Part shown: positions 1-8,500 of the stretch, piece after piece | How the letters are laid out: each line of letters starts with the position of its first letter | How positions within the stretch are numbered: position 1 is the first letter of the stretch | Source: Ruminococcaceae bacterium UBA6392 | GTDB taxonomy: Bacteria; Bacillota; Clostridia; Oscillospirales; Acutalibacteraceae | Direction of reading: 5' to 3' | NCBI GenBank assembly: GCA_002438685.1 | Contig: DJQG01000078.1 | Location: 3,020-24,173 of the forward strand | DNA length: 21,154 bases | The notes under the pieces: model-generated | The model's input: only the letters and a program-made list of their open reading frames with translations | Told to the model about the DNA's origin: nothing | Databases searched by the model: none | Program-made: the position numbers and the translations under genes

Positions 1-377
1 TATAACGAGCACGGCATACGCGCCCGCGTCCGACCCGGAGACGGCGAGCCAGAAAAACGCGACCGACACTGCCCATATGACGAGATATGCGGCGACGAGC
101 ACGAGCTTTCCGAGTCTGCGGCGGCTCTTGACGATATTTGTGCTCTCTTCAAGATAGTTGAGATAGTTTGACACGGTTTTTTCCTCCTTCAGCAGGCGGT
201 CAAGGCTGACGGAATAGAGGTCGCTCATTCTTATGACGCTCATTATATCGGGATAGGTCTTGCCCGTCTCCCAATTCGATACGGTCTGGCGGCTCACGCC
301 GAGCGACTCCGCCACGCTCTCCTGAGTCAGTCCCGCCGCGTTTCTCGCGTCCCTGAGCTTCTTTCCGATATCCATCT
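1..377 (-). CDS. XRE-family helix-turn-helix regulator with C-terminal membrane segment (partial, 3' end off the left edge)
   Basis: Reading the minus strand from an ATG at 377 gives an open frame to the window edge (125 complete codons, no stop). The first 65 residues are a classic XRE/Cro-type DNA-binding domain: start MDIGKKLRDARNAAGLTQ, then ESVAESLGVSRQTVSNWETG and PDIMSVIRMSDLYSVSLDRLL. From about residue 92 a hydrophobic stretch (LVLVAAYLVIWAVSVAFFWL) looks like a transmembrane helix, followed by more hydrophobic sequence at the cut. An RBS (GGAGG, 8 bases before ATG) decides the start. HTH proteins with a short membrane tail are common in clostridia and are thought to be membrane-tethered repressors or sensors. 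The ligand and targets cannot be told from the sequence. The family call is firm; the role is inference. Confidence 0.9.
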
Positions 378-438
378 GCCGCGCCTCCTTTTTTCGCTTT
401 CAGTTTACGCAAAAAACAGTCGTGTGTCTATCAAAAGC

Positions 439-493
439 GTTTTACATCTGCGCATTTTCCGCGTCAAAATACTTTTACACATCGATTATATCA
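439..493 (-). promoter_or_regulatory. Candidate promoters for the XRE-type regulator
   Basis: Two minus-strand candidates lie about 60 to 115 bases upstream of the regulator's ATG. One is an extended -10 (TG-A-TATAAT, 485-493) with only a poor -35. The other is TTGACG (462-467), 17 bases, TAAAAC (439-444). Seen by eye only; which is used is unknown. Confidence 0.4.
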
Positions 494-518
494 CGCTGTG
501 CGGGTGTTTTCCATATTG

Positions 519-658
519 AATTTGGGGTGTGGGGTTGTGTATCAATAAATCCGTGCGAATTTTGCGGACGGATGATATCCGCACCAATGCGTCCAAATAA
601 AGATTTCGTGCCGCTTTCGCGGCATCGGTGCGTCGAGTCGCCACACCCCTACAAATCC
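519..658. repeat. Degenerate MITE-like palindromic element
   Basis: The ends are imperfect inverted repeats: GGGGTGTGG at 524-532 pairs perfectly with CCACACCCC at 641-649, and the flanking AATTT/AAAT bases also agree. Inside are nested palindromes, for example GGACG...CGTCC around 558-590 and GCCGC-TTTC-GCGGC around 611-624. No credible protein is encoded. The layout resembles the short non-coding palindromic elements scattered through uncultured clostridial genomes. No second copy is present in this window, so the mobile-element reading is inference. Confidence 0.5.
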
Positions 659-756
659 CGCGCCAATAAAGTTGTACGGAGTTCTCGGGCGATGGTATCC
701 GCCACATTGCGCACTTTTTCACTACTCACTTTTGCTTATTACTTTGAGCGAAGCGA

Positions 757-814
757 AACAAACCCCTCAGTCTCGACTTACGCCGAGCCGGTTCTCTTAC
801 AGGGGAGCCAATGT
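757..814. repeat. Short palindromic interspersed repeat (AACCCCTCAGTC...AGGGGAGCC type)
   Basis: About 58 bases run from AACCCCTCAGTC (760-771) to ACAGGGGAGCC (799-809). The outer parts are partly complementary (CCCCT with AGGGG), with a loose palindrome (TCGACTTACGCCGA) between them. I recognise the general pattern from repeats in gut clostridia, where one arm starts with GGCTCCCCT and the other ends with GAGGGGTT. It sits just beyond the ribF terminator, between two minus-strand genes. Identity as a family member is from memory of the pattern and is not checked. Confidence 0.5.
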
Positions 815-817
815 TGA

Positions 818-854
818 AAAACAGCCGCCCGGGAAATGACCCTCGGGCGGCTGC
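818..854 (-). terminator. Rho-independent terminator of typA-ribF
   Basis: On the minus strand, just after the ribF stop, CAGCCGCCCGAGGG and CCCGGGCGGCTG form a strong GC stem (one bulge) with a six-base loop, followed directly by TTTTT. The direction fits ribF. Confidence 0.9.
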
Positions 855-859
855 GGTTA

Positions 860-1747
860 TTATTTTTCTATGCTGTTGAAAATTTCTCTCGCCGTCTGCG
901 CGTCGGCGGCTATCTGATCACCGAGCGAATCGAGCGAATTGAAGACCCTTTCGGGGCGGATATATCTGAGCAATTTTACCTCAACATTTTTTCCGTAGAG
1001 GTCGCCGGAGAAGTCGGTTATGCAGGTCTCGCTGCGCAGATCGTCGCAGGTGAACGACGGACGGCGTCCGATGTTCGTGACCGCCGCGTGCAACTTTCCG
1101 TCTATCGGCACTGCCGAGGCATATACGCCGAACTTCGGGACGATAAAGCCCTCGGGGAAATGCTGGTTTATCGTCGGCGCGCCTATCAGCCTGCCGCGCC
1201 TGTCGCCGCTGACGACGGTGAATTTATAGGAAAATTCGCGCCCGAGCATGGCGTTTGCGTCTTCAACATCGCCCTCGGCAAGCGCGTTTCTTATCCTCGT
1301 CGAGCTTATCGCCGCACCGTTATAGTCGGTGCGCTCAGCCACAGCGCATAAAATTCCGTGCGCCTTGCAGAGCTCTTCGAGGTCGCGGGAATCCGCGGCG
1401 GCGCTCTTTGCGAAGCGGTAGTTATATCCGCAGCAGACAGCACCCGCGTTCAGCTCACCTATCAAAATATCGTTGACGAACTGCTCCGCCGACATATCGG
1501 CGATGCACCCGAACGATATCTTTTTGACGGTTATGCCGAGACTTTCGAGCATTTCGTCGCGCGCCTGCGGGGTCATCAGCTCCGGGGGAGCTCCCGCGCC
1601 GACAACCTTCAGCGGGTGCTCGTCAAAGACGAGGGCACACGGCTCGAAGCCGTCTTTTTCAAACGAGAGAGCGAGGTTGAGCACAGCCCTGTGACCCCGA
1701 TGGAGTCCGTCAAAGCTGCCCAAAGCAACCGATCGGCGCTGTGTCAT
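860..1747 (-). CDS. ribF: Bifunctional riboflavin kinase / FAD synthetase (RibF)
   Basis: Makes FMN from riboflavin and ATP, then FAD from FMN and ATP, in the cytoplasm. The 295-residue length fits the family (about 290-320). The N-terminal FAD-synthetase half shows the nucleotidyltransferase motif GSFDGLHRGH at residues 10-19, FDEHPLKVV near 41-49, and the ISSTRIR motif at 147-153. The C-terminal riboflavin-kinase half shows GAPTIN at 189-194 (PTAN in most relatives, PTIN here), FGVYAS, and TNIGRRPSF. The ATG is preceded by GGGGAGACAGGA, and no upstream in-frame ATG exists. As a result only nine residues precede the first motif, shorter than the usual dozen or more. It lies 20 bases after typA on the same strand and ends at a strong terminator, so the two form an operon. 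Function is confident; the short N-terminus is the only oddity. Confidence 0.96.
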   Translation of the reverse strand: MTQRRSVALGSFDGLHRGHRAVLNLALSFEKDGFEPCALVFDEHPLKVVGAGAPPELMTPQARDEMLESLGITVKKISFGCIADMSAEQFVNDILIGELNAGAVCCGYNYRFAKSAAADSRDLEELCKAHGILCAVAERTDYNGAAISSTRIRNALAEGDVEDANAMLGREFSYKFTVVSGDRRGRLIGAPTINQHFPEGFIVPKFGVYASAVPIDGKLHAAVTNIGRRPSFTCDDLRSETCITDFSGDLYGKNVEVKLLRYIRPERVFNSLDSLGDQIAADAQTAREIFNSIEK

Positions 1748-1767
1748 TCCTGTCTCCCCTTTCAGAA

Positions 1768-3588
1768 TTACTTGCCTCTGAACTGCTGCTTGAGTCTCTT
1801 CTCCTTCGAGAGAATGCGCTTTCTGAGTCTGAGCGACTTGGGCGTAACTTCAAGCAGTTCGTCGTCCTTTATGAATTCCATGCACTGCTCGAGGCTCATC
1901 TCCGTATAGGGCACGAGGCGCAGCGCGTCGTCCGAGCCCGATGCACGGGTGTTGGTCAGATGCTTGCTCTTGCAGATGTTGCAGACTATATCTTCATTCT
2001 TGGCGCATTCGCCGACTATCATACCCTCGTAGACTTCAACGCCCGCGGGGATGAACAGCCTGCCTCTGTCCTGAGTGTTGAACAGACCGTATGCTGTGCT
2101 GACGCCGGTCTCGTGAACGACTATCGAGCCGCGCTCGCGGGTGACTATCTCGCCTTTGTAGGGCTCGTAGCCGTCGAAGAGCTGGTTCATGATGCCGTTG
2201 CCGTTGGTGTCGGTGAGGAACTCGGCGCGGTAGCCGATGAGTCCTCTCGACGGGATGCGGAACTCAAGATGAGTTGCGCCGCCGTCACGCGTGCCCATGT
2301 TGACAAGCTCGCCCTTGCGGGATCCGAGCTTCTCTATAACAGCGCCGACATACTGCTCGGGGACTTCGACTATGAGCAGCTCCATAGGCTCGCAGGTCTT
2401 GCCGTTTATCTCTTTGAGAATGACCTTCGGGCGCGAAACCTGGAACTCGTAGCCCTGGCGGCGCATAGTCTCAATGAGAATTGACAGATGCAGCTCGCCG
2501 CGTCCGGAAACTTTGAAAGTATCAGTCGAATCGGTCTCTTCAACGCGCATGCTGACATTCGTCTCGACCTCCTTGAACAGGCGGTCTCTGAGATTTCTCG
2601 AGGTAACGAACTTGCCCTCGCGTCCCGCGAACGGGCTGTCGTTGACCATGAAGTTCATGGATATCGTGGGCTCGTCTATTTTTATAAAAGGCATCGGCTC
2701 GATGCAGTCCGGAGAGCAGGCGGTCTCGCCGATATTTATGTCGCTGATACCGGAGATGCAGACAATATCGCCTGCGGCGGCGGAATCGACCTCGACGCGC
2801 GAGAGTCCCTCAAACTGATAGAGGCGCGACACCCTGACGTTCTCCTGAGTGCCGTCCGTTTTGCAGAGCACTATTGGCTCGTTCTTCTTGACCCTGCCGC
2901 GCTCAACTCTGCCGACGCCTATTCTGCCGATATAATCATCGTAGTCAAGGCTCGTAAAGAGTATCTGAAGCGGGGCATCGACGTCGCCGTCGGGAGCTTC
3001 GATATGCTCGAGAATAGCGTCGAGCAGCGGGCGCATATCGCCCGAGCGGACATTTGGATCGAGCGATGAATAGCCGTCTCTTGCCGAAGCGTAGACAACG
3101 GGGAAATCGAGCTGATCCTCCTCGGCGCCGAGGTCGATAAACAGGTCAATGACCTCGTCAACGACTTCCGCGGGGCGCGCATTGGGTCTGTCGACTTTGT
3201 TGATAACAACGAGAACTTTCTTCTTGAGCGCAAGAGCCTTCTTGAGGACGAAGCGCGTCTGGGGCATGCAGCCCTCAAACGCATCGACGAGCAGAAGCAC
3301 GCCGTCGACCATCATGAGTATACGCTCGACCTCGCCGCCGAAATCGGCATGACCGGGAGTGTCGACGATATTGATTTTCACGCCGTTATAGTGGACGGCG
3401 GTGTTCTTTGAAAGTATTGTTATTCCGCGCTCACGCTCAAGGTCGTTGGAGTCCATGACTCTGTCCTGAACCTGCTCGTTGGCTCTGAATATGCCGCTCT
3501 GCTTGAGCATCTCGTCGACGAGGGTGGTCTTGCCGTGGTCGACGTGCGCTATTATGGCTATATTTCTTACGTCTTCTCTCTTTGCCAA
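1768..3588 (-). CDS. typA: Ribosome-associated translational GTPase TypA/BipA
   Basis: A 606-residue translational GTPase of the EF-G-like TypA/BipA family. It binds ribosomes and helps 50S assembly and growth under stress or cold. GTPase motifs are all present: AHVDHGKT (14-21), RGIT (54-57), DTPGH (76-80) and NKVD (130-133). They are followed by EF-Tu-like domain 2, the EF-G III/V-like domains (SGRGELHLSILIETMRRQGYE), and the BipA-specific C-terminal part ending in a basic tail (LRLRKRILSKEKRLKQQF). The start is TTG at 3588: an in-frame TGA lies three codons upstream, and relatives begin at exactly this point (REDVRNIAIIAHVDHG). GGGTGA sits six bases before the TTG, a modest ribosome site. 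It is first in an operon with ribF and is preceded by an unusual foldable leader (3648-3726). Confidence 0.97.
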   Translation of the reverse strand: MAKREDVRNIAIIAHVDHGKTTLVDEMLKQSGIFRANEQVQDRVMDSNDLERERGITILSKNTAVHYNGVKINIVDTPGHADFGGEVERILMMVDGVLLLVDAFEGCMPQTRFVLKKALALKKKVLVVINKVDRPNARPAEVVDEVIDLFIDLGAEEDQLDFPVVYASARDGYSSLDPNVRSGDMRPLLDAILEHIEAPDGDVDAPLQILFTSLDYDDYIGRIGVGRVERGRVKKNEPIVLCKTDGTQENVRVSRLYQFEGLSRVEVDSAAAGDIVCISGISDINIGETACSPDCIEPMPFIKIDEPTISMNFMVNDSPFAGREGKFVTSRNLRDRLFKEVETNVSMRVEETDSTDTFKVSGRGELHLSILIETMRRQGYEFQVSRPKVILKEINGKTCEPMELLIVEVPEQYVGAVIEKLGSRKGELVNMGTRDGGATHLEFRIPSRGLIGYRAEFLTDTNGNGIMNQLFDGYEPYKGEIVTRERGSIVVHETGVSTAYGLFNTQDRGRLFIPAGVEVYEGMIVGECAKNEDIVCNICKSKHLTNTRASGSDDALRLVPYTEMSLEQCMEFIKDDELLEVTPKSLRLRKRILSKEKRLKQQFRGK

Positions 3589-3600
3589 AAGAATTCACCC
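3583..3600 (-). promoter_or_regulatory. Ribosome binding site and TTG start of typA
   Basis: GGGTGA (3595-3600) precedes a TTG start (3586-3588) by six bases. The in-frame codon overlapping this site is TGA, so no longer protein is possible, and the next methionine is inside the conserved domain. A weak start codon together with a modest Shine-Dalgarno sequence suggests low translation initiation. Confidence 0.75.
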
Positions 3601-3647
3601 ATTCCTGAAAAATTTGTGATGATAAAAGTTGAAAGCGGTCTGCGGAT

Positions 3648-3726
3648 GGTCGTTTTTCCGTCAGCGCGCACAAAAACAAGAGCGCATCTTTGTGCGTCCT
3701 GACGAAAAAACCCCCGTCAAACGACC
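3648..3726 (-). promoter_or_regulatory. Long imperfect hairpin in the typA leader
   Basis: Three nested complementary pairs lie 60 to 140 bases upstream of typA: GGTCGTTT (3648-3655) with AAACGACC (3719-3726), CCGTCAG region (3653-3664) with CTGACGAAAAAA (3699-3710), and GCACAAA (3668-3674) with TTTGTGC (3689-3695). The minus-strand transcript would fold into one long stem. It also contains a GGGGGTTTTTT run next to a possible short GCCGC/GCGGC hairpin, which might compete as an attenuator. Pairing is seen directly; a regulatory role is inference. Confidence 0.45.
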
Positions 3727-3759
3727 GCGCCGCCGCCAAATGCGGCATAAAAAGCTAAA

Positions 3760-3765
3760 ATTATA
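3760..3765 (-). promoter_or_regulatory. Candidate -10 box of the typA-ribF promoter
   Basis: A perfect TATAAT on the minus strand lies about 170 bases before typA, just after the neighbouring gene's terminator. No good -35 is visible at 16-18 bases, so this is a weak call based on position and the -10 alone. Confidence 0.35.
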
Positions 3766-3785
3766 AAAGCTTCTAAAAAGCACTA

Positions 3786-3815
3786 TTTCGGCGGAACATA
3801 AAAGTTCCGCCGAAA
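3786..3815 (-). terminator. Hairpin terminator after the epimerase-like gene
   Basis: A perfect 12-bp stem (TTTCGGCGGAAC / GTTCCGCCGAAA) with a six-base loop lies 17 bases beyond the stop codon of the gene at 3832-4854. The T-run is not immediate (TAGTGCTTTTT on the minus strand), so termination may be partial. Confidence 0.75.
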
Positions 3816-3831
3816 ATGAGTGTATGTTTAA

Positions 3832-4854
3832 TTATTCGCCCTTCATCTCAAGGAGCTTGACCTTGCCCTCATAGGAGGCAACGCTGACCTTGATAGAATC
3901 GGTGATAGCAGCCTTGATGTCGTCCTCAGTAACACCGAGATCTTTGTAAGCGTAGTCGGTGGGCATGAAGAGATCAAGATCCATGATATCCGGAAGACCC
4001 ATGGGATCAATACCGCTGTCGATGCCCTTCTCGGCATACTCTTTAACGATACCCTTGAGTCCCATTCTCATCATCCACGGCGGGATGCCGATGATCTTTC
4101 TGTTATCGCCCATGCCTCTTGCGGCGTAGACTATCTTGAGGAACGGAGCCCACTTCATATTGTAGCAGCTGATGGGCCATGCCTTTGCACCGGTGCTGCG
4201 CTCAGCCGCGCCGACGATGGACTCGCCGACCTGGCGGACTGTAAGCATTGCTGTGCCGCCTCTGGGATACATGGTGAAGGGAAGCTTATCCATTCTCTTG
4301 ATCTGCTCGATAAGGATAACCCAAACGGGCTTTCTGCCGGGCTGGGTGCCGAAGATATAGGGCAGCTCAAGAACGGCAACATCGAAGTTGTCATCGGCAT
4401 AGGAAAAAGCAACATTCTCCTGGTCGATACGGCTTCTGATATAGGGGTGCTTCTCGCAGAGCTTCATATCCGGGCGCTCTTTGGCAAGGTAGGAGAAGTA
4501 AGAGCCGAGGATAACGGCCTTCTTATAACCGAGCTCCTTGCAGATGGGAAGAAGTCTCTTGAGGGGAGCGATGTTGTACTTGTAGTAAGCATCGTAAACG
4601 GGTGCGGGGAATTCGACTCTCTCGTCGACGCCTGCGGCGAAAACGAAGCAGTCGCAGCCGGCCATGAGCTCTCTGATCTCATCGTCGGTCTTCTCGTAAA
4701 TATTGCACATTACGATCTCCATCTCCTCGGGGATGGGAGCTCCTTCGGGAAGGGGCGGAAGAGCAACAGACTTGACGCTGTGGCCTCTGTCAATGAAAAT
4801 ACGCGCTGCGGCGCTGCCGAGAAGGCCGGTGCCGCCGATCATAAATACCTTCAT
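3832..4854 (-). CDS. NAD(P)-binding atypical/extended SDR (NAD-dependent epimerase/dehydratase-like)
   Basis: A 340-residue Rossmann-fold protein starting MKVFMIGGTGLLGS, with the GGTGLLG dinucleotide-binding motif at residues 7-13. A long C-terminal part after about residue 150 (LELPYIFGTQPGRKP, then MYPRGGTAMLTVRQVGESI) matches the extended SDR plan of sugar-nucleotide epimerases and their relatives. At the catalytic position the usual YxxxK appears as Y138-I-R-S-R142, so lysine is replaced by arginine. Catalysis may therefore be altered, or this may be a cofactor-binding atypical SDR. The frame stays open 33 codons further upstream, but the ATG at 4854 is chosen because GGAGGT lies seven bases before it and the extension would cover the promoter. 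It is a single-gene unit with its own promoter and terminator. The substrate is unknown. Confidence 0.85.
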   Translation of the reverse strand: MKVFMIGGTGLLGSAAARIFIDRGHSVKSVALPPLPEGAPIPEEMEIVMCNIYEKTDDEIRELMAGCDCFVFAAGVDERVEFPAPVYDAYYKYNIAPLKRLLPICKELGYKKAVILGSYFSYLAKERPDMKLCEKHPYIRSRIDQENVAFSYADDNFDVAVLELPYIFGTQPGRKPVWVILIEQIKRMDKLPFTMYPRGGTAMLTVRQVGESIVGAAERSTGAKAWPISCYNMKWAPFLKIVYAARGMGDNRKIIGIPPWMMRMGLKGIVKEYAEKGIDSGIDPMGLPDIMDLDLFMPTDYAYKDLGVTEDDIKAAITDSIKVSVASYEGKVKLLEMKGE

Positions 4855-4890
4855 TTTGTTTACCTCCAATTTATTTGCATTAGCTTTTTT

Positions 4891-4919
4891 ATTATACTTT
4901 TTATATCGGTAATAGTCAA
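4891..4919 (-). promoter_or_regulatory. Promoter of the epimerase-like gene
   Basis: Minus-strand TTGACT (4914-4919), exactly 17 bases, TATAAT (4891-4896). This is a near-consensus sigma-A promoter about 40 bases upstream of the ATG. Confidence 0.85.
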
Positions 4920-4938
4920 GCAATAAACGACAAAAAAG

Positions 4939-4952
4939 TGTACTAAAGTACA
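4939..4952. promoter_or_regulatory. 14-bp palindrome upstream of the -35, possible operator
   Basis: TGTACT-AA-AGTACA is a perfect inverted repeat lying 19 bases upstream of the TTGACT box and just downstream of the flavin-protein gene. It resembles binding sites of dimeric regulators. On the minus strand it is followed by TTTTTT, so it could instead be a very weak terminator of the gene at 4984-5460. Confidence 0.4.
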
Positions 4953-4983
4953 AAAATTTCCGCTGCTTTCTTTGTATAAAAAA

Positions 4984-5460
4984 TCACCGCTCCTGAATTT
5001 CCTTGCCGCTCATGTGCTCTATATCTATTTCATACATCCGCACGGCCTTTCCCGAAACGGCGATTTCCTCATCCGCAAGGCTCTCGTCGGGATAGTATTT
5101 CATCGCGAGGCGTTTGACCAGAATCAGCGTCTCAGCGCGGTCTTCGACAACGTGGCATCTGCCGAACACGACTGCGCTGCGCACAAACGGCGCCCACGCC
5201 TCTTCACGGATAATCTCGTTCCCGTATGCCGTGAAACACACTTTATCGCATTTATTTATTGAGTCCGCCTTGTGACCCGCTTTTGCGCCGTGGAAATATA
5301 TCTTTCCCGCCTCTTCGTCATAGAGATAGTTTATCGGTATCGCATAAGGATATCCGTTATCGCCGTTGACGGCGAGCACTCCGCGGCGGGCTGAGCGCAG
5401 AACTTCTTTTGCCGCTTCTTCGCCGAGGGCATTTTTACTTTTGCGAACAGGTCTGAACAT
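4984..5460 (-). CDS. Pyridoxamine 5'-phosphate oxidase-fold protein, NimA-like
   Basis: A 158-residue split-barrel flavin-binding protein of the NimA / pyridoxamine-phosphate-oxidase-related family. Hallmarks are the N-terminal MFRPVRKSKNAL, then GVLAVNGDNGYPYAIPINYL (27-46), KIYFHGAKAGHK (53-64, with a conserved histidine at 57) and VVFGRCHVVED. Characterised NimA proteins reduce 5-nitroimidazoles. Most chromosomal relatives in clostridia have no tested function and probably act on flavin- or heme-linked redox substrates, so resistance should not be assumed. The start is set by GGAGAAG shortly before the ATG. It has its own extended -10 promoter and stands alone, with no linked gene to suggest a substrate. 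Confidence 0.88.
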   Translation of the reverse strand: MFRPVRKSKNALGEEAAKEVLRSARRGVLAVNGDNGYPYAIPINYLYDEEAGKIYFHGAKAGHKADSINKCDKVCFTAYGNEIIREEAWAPFVRSAVVFGRCHVVEDRAETLILVKRLAMKYYPDESLADEEIAVSGKAVRMYEIDIEHMSGKEIQER

Positions 5461-5487
5461 AATATCTTCTCCGGTGATTTTTAAATT

Positions 5488-5496
5488 ATTGTAGCA
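5488..5496 (-). promoter_or_regulatory. Extended -10 promoter of the NimA-like gene
   Basis: Minus-strand TG-C-TACAAT lies about 28 bases upstream of the ATG at 5460. The -35 region is weak (AGATTT), which is usual for extended -10 promoters. Confidence 0.5.
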
Positions 5497-5519
5497 GAAA
5501 CGCGCATGGAAATCTATAG

Positions 5520-5555
5520 AAAAACGCCCGAAGAGCGTCTGAACTCTCCGGGCGT
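5520..5555 (-). terminator. Rho-independent terminator of the large phosphoesterase gene
   Basis: On the minus strand ACGCCCGGAGAG and CTCTTCGGGCGT form a 12-bp stem (one G-T wobble) with an eight-base loop, followed by TTTT. It lies 30 bases after the stop of the gene at 5585-9244. Confidence 0.9.
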
Positions 5556-5584
5556 CTTTGTAGTTTTATATCAGAGAGCTGTTA

Positions 5585-8500
5585 TCAGTCCTCTTTTTTC
5601 CTCTTTGCAGAGCAGCCGATAACGAATGCCGCGCCTGCAAATGCAATGAGCATTACGGGAGCTGCCGCGCCGGTGTTCGGCACCTTGCTGTCGCCCTCGG
5701 GCTTATTCGTATCGGGTCTTGTCGAGGGGACAAGCGGGCTTGCGGGATCCGAGGGATCGAGCGGCTCGTTCGGGTTTGCGGGATCGGAAGGCTGGTCGGG
5801 ATCGCCGGGCTTTGCGGGATCTTCCGGCTTTGCAGGCTCTTCCGGCTGCTCGGGATTCTCGGGTTCTTCCTTCTCTGCCTTTGAGAGCGCGAAGGAGTCG
5901 ATTCTCGTTGCGCCGTCCTTTGCCTCATCGTCGAGCATGTAAGCGTCGAAATAGAGCTGGCTGCCGTCGATGGTTATCGCGGAGAACACCGCGTTATCCG
6001 CATCGTAGATAGCCTCGGCTCTCGGGAAGAGCTTGTCGGTATCCTTGACATCCTTGGTCTGGTAGTCCTTGACACCCGCGCATGCGCTGATGACATAGAC
6101 GGTGCCCTCGGGATTGAGCTTGGCGGTGTACTCTCTGCCGCCGAAGGTTATCTTCTGCTCCTCAGCCTTGACAATTTCGTTGTTGTCCATGACATCGGTG
6201 CGCAGATAGACATGGTCGTGACCCTGGAGGACGATATCGATGCCGAGGTCGGGCATGAGTCCGCAGAGCTGCTTGCGCATAGCCTTGACATCCTTGTCGT
6301 CATAGTGCGAGCCGTTGGAATAGAGCGCCTTATGGAGAACAACTATCTTCCACTGAGCGTCACTTGCCTGGGCGTCCGCCTTGAGCCATGCGAGCTGATC
6401 GTTGCTGAGCGCCTTATCCTCGCTGAGGTTGTTGGTGTTGAGGACGATGAAGTGAGCGTTGTTGTAATCATAGGAATAGAACACGCCGCTCTCTCTGTCC
6501 TGATCGACTGTCTCAGGCAGGACGAAGTTCTGATCGAGCATATATCCGCTCTTCTCGTGGTTGCCCGCGGCAGGCATTATAGCGGTGTTCTTGATGTTCT
6601 CAGAGGCATTGAAGAACCACTGCCACTGCTTGAAGTGCTTGGTGTAATCGACCTGGTCGCCAGCGCTGGCAAAGAACTTGCCCTCGGGGAACATCTTGAG
6701 CGCGGTATCGACTACCTTGCCCCATGTGCCATACTGAATGGCGTTCTGCGACTGCTCGTCGCTGACATGGAAGAAGGTGAAGGAATCGGAATTGTCCGCA
6801 GTCTCGATTATACCCGTATCGCTCCACCAGCCGCGCTTTGCATCGCCGACTCTGTAGCAGTACTTCGTGCCGGGCTTGAGGCCGGTTATAGTCGCGGTGT
6901 GGCGGTTGACATTGATACCGCAGGAGATGAAGCCGATAACGCCGAGATCGACGCCGGGATACTCTCTCTTGACGAGCTCGGAGGTCGTGCTGACCTTGAC
7001 TCCCTCGGGAAGCTTATCTGTGAAGGTCGGGTTCTCCGAATACTCGGCTATCTGAATGTCGGAATTCTTGAGGCTGTACTTTGTATACCAGTTGATACTT
7101 CTCTCGGTCGATGCGTCGCCGGAGAAAGTTGTGCCAATATTCGAGGGCAGACGCATATTGTCCTGCGTGACCTCGGGCTTGACGGGACCGTCATAAACGA
7201 GGGTGACATTGAGGTCGGACTTTGCCGCAGGATTCGTATCCTCGACGAGGCTGCGGATCATCCTGCCGACGGTATAGCCGATGCTGTCATACTGGCTCTG
7301 GGTCATGTACTCGTCGATAAGGACGGTGTTGAGTATATTGCGGATGCTGCTGTACTTCTCGGGCAGGAGATTGAGCACGCTGTAGATAACGTTCTCATAG
7401 CTCGGATTGCCGCGGAAGAGGATCTGCATGATGATATCGGTCACAACGCCTATGGGGCTGGTGACAGAACCGGCGGGGAAGAGCTTGCCGGGGTTGAACT
7501 GGAGGGTCGAGAGGATCTCGCCCTCGACGACATCGTTGAGCAGGGTGTCGATAAGGAAGTTGATGAGCTCCTTTGCGCCGTCTCTGTTCTCAAAGTAGTC
7601 AAGGACATCGTTCATGAACTTGTCGTCGCTGATATCCTCGTCGGCGTTGTAGAGAGTGTAAAGAACGGTGTAAGCGGCGTCCTCGAGGGTGCCCTTCTCG
7701 TTCTTGCTCTCCATGCCCATGGTCTCATAGAACTTGGTGCACTTGTAGTCGGAGACCTGATAGTTGAGAGCCTTTGTGACTACGCCGTCAATAACCTCCA
7801 TGACATGGTCGGGGTTATTGATATAAGCTTTATCGACCTGCGCGCACAGATCCTTGATGAAGCTCATGACATTGGTGCTGACAGTCAGTATCTCAACGCT
7901 GCCGACCTCGAAGCCGTTCGTGCCGAGCGCGTCGACGATTATCTTCTCAAGGTCGATTCCCGAAGCCTCAAGGTATGCATAGAGTCCGCCGGCCTCCTGA
8001 ATGTCCTCGAAGATGCCGGAAAGGGCATTGTCGATCGAGGTCATGGCGAAGTTGTGAAGATCGCCGGGACCATAGGTCTTGAAGAACGAGAAGCTGTTCT
8101 TATAGGGCTGAGCATAAGTCTTTGATGTGCCATTGGGGAAGTTGACGACGATGGGTTTATCCTCGTCGACTTCGTGGGACTTTGCATCGCAGATTATCTT
8201 GCCATCCTGAGTATTGTCAAATGTGACGGTTCTGAACTTGTTCGGGAAGCCCGAAAGAGATGTGGTCTCGATATCATAGAGAGTCTCGCCGTTGTCGCTG
8301 ACATGGGAGGCGATATCGGGGGTGTGAAGATGTCCGCTGAAGACAAAGTGCATACCTGCGTCTGCAAGAGCCTCGGAGCACTCCATCCAATCGTCAAGCA
8401 CGAAAGCACCGAAGATTTCAGGCTCGATGGTCATGTGGGGAACGAAGTTGTGGTGACCCATGCCGATGATAGTCTCGCCGTTTTTCTTCGCCTTTTCGCA

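Larger units (their letters stand above)
378..816. other. Long non-coding gap between ribF and the XRE-type regulator
   Basis: This gap holds the regulator's 5' leader and promoter candidates (378-493) and two degenerate palindromic repeats (519-658 and 757-814). An open frame covers much of it on the plus strand, but it has no RBS, low-complexity composition and no recognisable family, and it runs through both repeats. I see no gene here. Confidence 0.6.

Noticed and set aside
4855..4953. A longer start for the SDR gene
   Set aside because: The extension would cover the TTGACT/TATAAT promoter and lacks an RBS; the internal ATG has GGAGGT and starts the Rossmann fold.
4984..5460. Calling the NimA-like protein an antibiotic-resistance gene
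   Set aside because: Only family similarity is visible; most members of this fold have no shown nitroimidazole reductase activity.
6212..8125. A 637-codon open frame on the plus strand inside the phosphoesterase gene
   Set aside because: It is the mirror of a real gene with clear active-site motifs on the other strand, has no family likeness, and arises from the GC-rich codon bias.
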